The notes under the pieces were generated by a model that saw only the letters and a list, made by a program, of their open reading frames with translations, searched no databases and was not told where the DNA came from. Positions 5,992 through 9,503 of a DNA stretch of 9,503 bases are shown here, piece after piece. Every line of letters begins with the position of its first letter. Position 1 is the stretch's first letter. The stretch comes from Akkermansia sp. (lineage in GTDB: Bacteria; Verrucomicrobiota; Verrucomicrobiia; Verrucomicrobiales; Akkermansiaceae). Location: the NCBI GenBank assembly GCA_020047775.1, contig JAIFNK010000237.1:1-9503 (forward strand), given 5' to 3'. Position numbers and translations under genes: made by a program.

Positions 5992-7191
5992 ATGAAATAT
6001 TACCTGTTCATCCTCGCCCTCACCCTCCCGCTCGCGGCGGATGTTACGTTTAAAAAACAGACCCTCACCACGGATTTTGTGGCCGAGGGCTGTGCCGTGG
6101 CCGACTTCGACCACGATGGCCACGCCGACATCACCGCCGGATGGTTCATCTGGCATGGCCCGGATTTCACCCGTCGTGCCGCGTTCCGTCAGCCGAACGA
6201 GAATCCGAGTGGCCCCGCCAAAACGCCTTACCATCCGGCGACCGGTTATTCGGACTATTTCCTCCAGTTTTCATACGATTTCAACGGCGACCAATGGGAC
6301 GACATTTTGGTTTACGGTCTGCCCGGTGAACCGGCGTATCTCTACCTCAACCCGCAAAACAAAGGGGGAGATTGGGCCCAACATGCGATCTTCGATGTGG
6401 CCGACAACGAATCTCCTGATTTCAAGGACATCAACGGCGACGGAAAACCCGAGCTCCTCCTGCACACCCGCGGACAGCTGGGATACGCCGAAATTGATTG
6501 GGCGAATCCCACCGCCCAAGCGCGCTTCCGTCCCATCTCGCCGAAGTCCCCGGAAAACGCCAAAAAGTATTTCCGTTACACCCACGGCTACGGCGCTGGC
6601 GACGTGAACGCCGACGGACGTGTGGACATTCTAACGAAAGATGGATGGTTCGAACAGCCGCCCGATACCAAGGAAGACAAGGATTGGGCGTTTCACGCCG
6701 GTCCGTTTGGTCGCGGAGGGGCGCAGATGTATGTTTATGACGTGAACAGCGACGGCAGGAACGACGTGATTACCAGTTTTGATGCGCATGGATTTGGCTT
6801 CGGCTGGTTCGAGCAAAAAGCGGATGGCTCCTTCGCCGAACAAAAGGTGATGGGTGGCACGCCCGAGGAAAACCCACAAGGCGTAAAGTTCAGCCAACTC
6901 CATGCCCTGAGCATGATCGACATGGACGGTGACGGAGTGCAGGATATCGTTACTGGCAAGCGCCGGTGGGCGCATGGTCCCAAAGGTGATGTCGAACCCG
7001 GCGCCGACCCCGTGCTTTACTGGTTCCAGATCAAGCGCGACGGCAAGGTCGGTGCCCATTTCACTCCCAATCTCGTTGACAACGCCAGCGGCGTCGGCAC
7101 GCAAGTCACCACCGCCGACATCAACAAAGATGGCAAGCCGGACATCATCGTGGCTAGCAAGATGGGGGTTTTCGCATTCACCCGGCAATGA
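5992..7191 (+). CDS. secreted FG-GAP/VCBS seven-repeat beta-propeller protein
   Basis: This 399-residue protein has a signal peptide (MKYYLFILALTLPLAA, cleavage near 16-17) and seven FG-GAP/VCBS-type units, each with a calcium-binding-like D-x-[DN]-x-D-G loop: D38-D42, D96-D100, D146-D150, D204-D208, D250-D254, D310-D314 and D376-D380. Most loops are followed by the typical hydrophobic [IV][LIV] strand, and WF motifs recur (GWFIW, GWFEQP, GWFEQK). Seven repeats predict a complete seven-bladed propeller acting outside the cytoplasm in ligand binding or surface interaction. No catalytic domain, anchor or sorting tail is visible, so the ligand cannot be named. The ATG at 5992 starts the signal peptide directly, whereas the in-frame ATG at 5953 adds 13 unrelated residues. 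It is divergent from DUF4870 and followed within 10 nt by the palindromic elements. The function is inferred from the family only. Confidence 0.85.
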   Translation: MKYYLFILALTLPLAADVTFKKQTLTTDFVAEGCAVADFDHDGHADITAGWFIWHGPDFTRRAAFRQPNENPSGPAKTPYHPATGYSDYFLQFSYDFNGDQWDDILVYGLPGEPAYLYLNPQNKGGDWAQHAIFDVADNESPDFKDINGDGKPELLLHTRGQLGYAEIDWANPTAQARFRPISPKSPENAKKYFRYTHGYGAGDVNADGRVDILTKDGWFEQPPDTKEDKDWAFHAGPFGRGGAQMYVYDVNSDGRNDVITSFDAHGFGFGWFEQKADGSFAEQKVMGGTPEENPQGVKFSQLHALSMIDMDGDGVQDIVTGKRRWAHGPKGDVEPGADPVLYWFQIKRDGKVGAHFTPNLVDNASGVGTQVTTADINKDGKPDIIVASKMGVFAFTRQ

Positions 7192-7200
7192 CCTGATGGC

Positions 7201-7324
7201 GGTAGGGCTGGACAGCCTCGCCCCGCCCGGATGGGCGGGGCGCATGAGGTGTGAAAGAGAAGAGGAAGAACAGCCTCGCGGCGGAAGAAGTGAAACTGGG
7301 CGCGCCCGGCGGTCACGCCCTACC
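7201..7324 (+). repeat. palindromic element copy A (BIME/REP-like or MITE-like)
   Basis: A 124-nt non-coding unit is bounded by perfect 8-bp inverted ends, GGTAGGGC (7201-7208) and GCCCTACC (7317-7324), with similarity continuing inward as GGTAGGGCnnGAC.GCC at both ends. Inside are a strong hairpin (7219-7242), a purine-rich stretch (about 7247-7296) and the palindrome GGGCGCGCCC (7298-7307). Its order of parts is the same as in copy B. The GTAG just inside each end recalls the GTAG/GGAG tetranucleotide of REP sequences mobilised by RAYT transposases, so two REPs in inverted orientation (a BIME) is the preferred reading. No transposase is in the window. Confidence 0.72.
7219..7242 (+). terminator. 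10-bp GC hairpin downstream of the FG-GAP gene
   Basis: CGCCCCGCCC (7219-7228) and GGGCGGGGCG (7233-7242) are perfect complements around a GGAT tetraloop, 27 nt after the stop codon of the FG-GAP gene. There is no following T run, so it is not a standard intrinsic terminator. It is part of copy A of the repeat and probably serves to stabilise or end the transcript only incidentally. Copy B keeps a 6-bp version (7360-7375) with the same GGAT loop. Confidence 0.5.
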
Positions 7325-7325
7325 G

Positions 7326-7459
7326 GGTAGGGCTCGACGGCCTCGGCCCGCCCACTTGTCCGCCCGGATGGGCGGGGCGCGGGAGGTGTGGAAGAGAAGA
7401 GAAAGAATAGCCTCCGGCGGAAGAAGTGAAGTGGGCGCGCCCGGCGGTCGGGCCCTACC
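7326..7459 (+). repeat. palindromic element copy B, tandem to copy A
   Basis: A 134-nt second copy begins 1 nt after copy A, with the same inverted ends GGTAGGGC (7326-7333) and GCCCTACC (7452-7459). It shares the GGAT-loop hairpin, a near-identical purine-rich core (about 7383-7430) and the palindrome GGGCGCGCCC (7433-7442). It differs by an extra segment near 7348-7359 and scattered substitutions, so the duplication is not very recent. The left end can fold as GGGC-T-CGA with loop CGGCC, then TCG-GCCC. It ends 10 nt before the thrS stop codon, filling the gap between two convergent genes, a usual niche for such repeats. Confidence 0.72.
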
Positions 7460-7469
7460 GAGGTGGATT

Positions 7470-9347
7470 TTACAAACTCCGCTCCTTGATCTCGGTGGTG
7501 ATCTTGGTGGCGAATTCCTCCAGCGTCAGGGTGGCGAGGTCTTCGTTGTCGCGGTGGCGGACGGAGACGGTGCCTTCCTCGACTTCCTTCGCGCCGATGA
7601 CGAGCATGTAGGGCACGCGGTCGAGGCGGGCGTTGCGGATTTTCGCGCCGACCTTTTCGTTGCTGCGGTCCACGGCGACGCGCACGCCGACATCGGCGAG
7701 CTTGGCGGCGGTGGCTTCGGCGGATTCCAAGGTTTTCTCGGAAATCGGGATCACGCGGACTTGCTCGGGAGCCAGCCAGGCGGGGAATTTTCCTTCGAAG
7801 TGCTCAATGAGCAGACCGGTGAAGCGCTCTAACGAACCGAACGGCGCGCGGTGGATCATCACGGGCACGTGCTGTTGGTTGTCGGCGCCGACGTAGGTGA
7901 GTCCGAAACGCACGGGCAGGTTGTAGTCCACCTGCACGGTGCCTAACTGCCAGTCGCGACCGATGACGTCCTTGACGACGAAGTCGATCTTCGGGCCGTA
8001 GAAAGCGGCTTCGCCGAGTTCTTCGGTGTAGTCCACGCCGAGCGTTTGCACAGCCTGGCGCAGCGCGGCTTCCGCCTTTTCCCAGTTTTCTGGCGAGCCG
8101 ACGTATTTGTCGGACTCGGGATCGCGGAGGGAAAGGCGCACGCGGTAATCATTCATGCCGAGTGTGCTGAGGACTTTTTTCACGAGGTCGAGGCAGCCGG
8201 TCACTTCGGCGGCGACTTGGTCCGGGGTGCAGAAGAGGTGGGCGTCGTCTTGGGTGAAGCCGCGGACGCGGGTCATGCCGCCGAGTTCGCCGGATTGTTC
8301 CCAGCGATAGACGGTGCCGAATTCTGCCAGACGCACCGGCAGGTCGCGGTAGGAGTGGTGGTCGCTCGCGTAGATCTTGATGTGGTGCGGGCAGTTCATC
8401 GGCCTGAGAAGATAGCCTTCGTAAGTGCCATCTGACAGGCCGTTGATGAGGGTGGCGCAGGTGGCGTCCTCGTCGGCGAGTTTTTCCAACACATCGCGCT
8501 CTGCGATGGCGGGATACTGGCTTTCCTGATAGTAGGGGAAATGGCCGGAGGTTCGATAGAGGTCGAGCTTGCCGATGTGCGGGGTGTAAACCTGCGAGTA
8601 GCCCTGCTTGTCGAGCTCCTGGGTAATGAAATCCTGCAACGAGCGGCGGATGAGTGCGCCCTTCGGTTTCCAGAGGATGAGGCCCTGACCGACCATTTCG
8701 TCGATGTGGAATAGCCCGAGTTCCTTGCCGAGGCGGCGGTGGTCGCGCTTTTTCGCTTCTTCGAGGCGGGTGAGGTGGGATTCTAATTCCTCCTTGTTTT
8801 CAAACGCGGTGCCGTAGAGGCGCTGGAGCTGGCCCTTCGACTCGTCGCCCAGATAGAACGACGAGGAGACGGACATCAGTTTGACGTTCTTGCACTTGGA
8901 GGTGTAGCCGACGTGAGGGCCGGCGCAGAGGTCGATGAAATCGCCGTTCTGGAAACACGAGATTTGTTCGCCTTCGGGGATTTTGTCGATGAGATCGAGC
9001 TTGAAGCGCGAGGGATTGCCTGGGCGCTCGGTGAGTCCGCCGAGACGGCCGCTCTCTGCCATCGCCTTGGCCTCCTCGCGGGAGATCGCCTTGTATTCGA
9101 ACTTTTGGTTTTCCTTGGCGATTTTCTTCATCTCCGCCTCGATTTTCTCGAAATCCTCCGGCGTGACGCGGTGGGCCATTTCAAAATCATAGTAGAAGCC
9201 GTTTTCAATCGGCGGGCCGTAGGCGAACTGCGCGTCCGGCCAGAGGCGCAGGATGGCGGTGGCCATCACGTGGGCGGAGGAGTGGCGGACCCGCTCGAGG
9301 TCGGTCATTTGGGCGCGTTCGTCGAGAGTCTTGCGTTCGGTGGACAT
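7470..9347 (-). CDS. thrS: threonyl-tRNA synthetase lacking the TGS domain
   Basis: This 625-residue class II synthetase charges tRNA-Thr in the cytoplasm. The editing (N2) domain has H22-x3-H26 (HSSAH) and C141/H145 (DLCAGPH), so Ser-tRNA-Thr proofreading should work. The catalytic core has MNCPHH (317-322), motif 2 around TVYRWEQSGELGGMTRVRGFTQDD (345-368) and motif 3 at IHRAPFGSLERF (498-509). Zinc ligands C319, H370 and H499 keep spacing near that of E. coli C334, H385 and H511. An HGTP-type anticodon-binding domain covers about 527-620. The usual N-terminal TGS domain (about 60 residues) is absent: H22 corresponds to E. coli H73. Residues between GH (269) and MNCP are 47 rather than about 22, a 25-residue insertion. 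The ATG at 9347 directly follows a G-free heptamer leader; M14 is an alternative start. Divergent from an off-window gene. Confidence 0.95.
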   Translation of the reverse strand: MSTERKTLDERAQMTDLERVRHSSAHVMATAILRLWPDAQFAYGPPIENGFYYDFEMAHRVTPEDFEKIEAEMKKIAKENQKFEYKAISREEAKAMAESGRLGGLTERPGNPSRFKLDLIDKIPEGEQISCFQNGDFIDLCAGPHVGYTSKCKNVKLMSVSSSFYLGDESKGQLQRLYGTAFENKEELESHLTRLEEAKKRDHRRLGKELGLFHIDEMVGQGLILWKPKGALIRRSLQDFITQELDKQGYSQVYTPHIGKLDLYRTSGHFPYYQESQYPAIAERDVLEKLADEDATCATLINGLSDGTYEGYLLRPMNCPHHIKIYASDHHSYRDLPVRLAEFGTVYRWEQSGELGGMTRVRGFTQDDAHLFCTPDQVAAEVTGCLDLVKKVLSTLGMNDYRVRLSLRDPESDKYVGSPENWEKAEAALRQAVQTLGVDYTEELGEAAFYGPKIDFVVKDVIGRDWQLGTVQVDYNLPVRFGLTYVGADNQQHVPVMIHRAPFGSLERFTGLLIEHFEGKFPAWLAPEQVRVIPISEKTLESAEATAAKLADVGVRVAVDRSNEKVGAKIRNARLDRVPYMLVIGAKEVEEGTVSVRHRDNEDLATLTLEEFATKITTEIKERSL

Positions 9348-9354
9348 GGTGGAA

Positions 9355-9382
9355 GTTGATGGTTGAGAGTTGATAGTTGATA
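9355..9382 (-). repeat. heptamer tract in the thrS leader
   Basis: On the minus strand four perfect-phase 7-nt units of the form NNTCAAC occur, beginning TA, TA, TC and CA in transcription order. They end 7 nt before the thrS ATG, with the spacer TTCCACC. The 37 nt upstream of the ATG contain no G and no Shine-Dalgarno. Together with 9463-9490 the tract forms an inverted repeat with an 80-nt interior. Confidence 0.7.
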
Positions 9383-9462
9383 GTCAGAGGGAAGATGAAG
9401 AGGCGGCCGAGAGGGATGGAGCTTGAGGATTGCGCGAATCTGTTTCCGCTCTTCCTCTTTTC

Positions 9463-9490
9463 TATCAACCATCAACTCTCAACCATCAAC
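9463..9490 (+). repeat. inverted heptamer tract, likely leader of an off-window gene
   Basis: Four plus-strand NNTCAAC units start TA, CA, TC and CA. Against the thrS tract read in its own direction, 27 of 28 positions agree and the order of variants is kept. The following bases (CTCTTCACCGG) resemble a continuation toward a start codon just beyond 9503. I infer a divergent gene to the right whose leader duplicates that of thrS. Confidence 0.6.
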
Positions 9491-9503
9491 CTCTTCACCG
9501 GTC

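Noticed and set aside
7251..7832. 193-codon plus-strand open frame spanning the repeat copies and the thrS 3' end
   Set aside because: It translates the repeats and then the antisense of thrS (Gly/Ala/Val/Asp-rich shadow), so it is not a real protein.
9205..9468. 87-codon minus-strand ORF covering the heptamer leader and the thrS 5' end
   Set aside because: It is in a different frame from thrS, reads through the repeats and shows no TGS-domain residues, so it does not restore the missing domain.

Overview
The window looks like a chromosomal segment of a GC-rich, diderm bacterium. An outer-membrane TonB-dependent receptor implies a Gram-negative envelope. The threonyl-tRNA synthetase, the TatD-like and DUF4870 proteins, the multi-FG-GAP secreted protein, and the general absence of Shine-Dalgarno sequences resemble Verrucomicrobiota (Verrucomicrobiae-like). 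That assignment rests on recalled family resemblance and was not tested by any search. No rRNA, tRNA, CRISPR array, transposase or phage gene is visible.

Layout, left to right. (1) 99-843, plus: a DUF134/UPF0251 helix-turn-helix protein and a small NifX/NifB-C-terminal-type (PF02579) protein, a pair often found together. Each has a sigma70-like promoter candidate ending only 5-6 nt before its ATG, so leaderless transcripts are possible. (2) 1011-2110, plus: an 88-residue uncharacterised conserved-looking protein and a TatD-like metal-dependent hydrolase, probably one operon, separated by a 32-nt leader containing 7-nt tandem repeats. (3) 2111-2465, minus: a decayed fragment of ilvD (dihydroxy-acid dehydratase) with an internal deletion, a frameshift and a mutated catalytic-serine motif, squeezed between two convergent genes. 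(4) 2466-5117, minus: an OprC/NosA-type TonB-dependent receptor that keeps the CxxxM plus HxM copper-site pattern, and upstream of it a small membrane-anchored or exported protein with an HPCxxC motif. A large terminator-like hairpin abuts the start codon of the small protein. (5) 5277-5612, minus: a DUF4870 membrane protein with its own promoter candidate. (6) 5992-7191, plus: a secreted seven-repeat FG-GAP/VCBS beta-propeller protein. (7) 7201-7459: two tandem copies of a short palindromic element with GGTAGGGC/GCCCTACC termini (BIME/REP-like or MITE-like), with a lone matching end at 5844. (8) 7470-9347, minus: threonyl-tRNA synthetase lacking the N-terminal TGS domain and carrying an extra segment in the catalytic core. 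(9) 9355-9490: two inverted copies of a four-unit heptamer tract, one directly upstream of thrS and the other pointing out of the window, probably the leader of a divergent gene.

How it fits together. The clearest functional unit is the putative copper-acquisition pair (receptor plus HPCxxC protein). The DUF134/NifX pair suggests metal-cluster-related physiology, but no nitrogenase genes are present. The most unusual non-coding signals are the heptamer tracts and G-depleted leaders ahead of several start codons. None of the nine intact genes has a recognisable Shine-Dalgarno sequence, so initiation by another route is likely.
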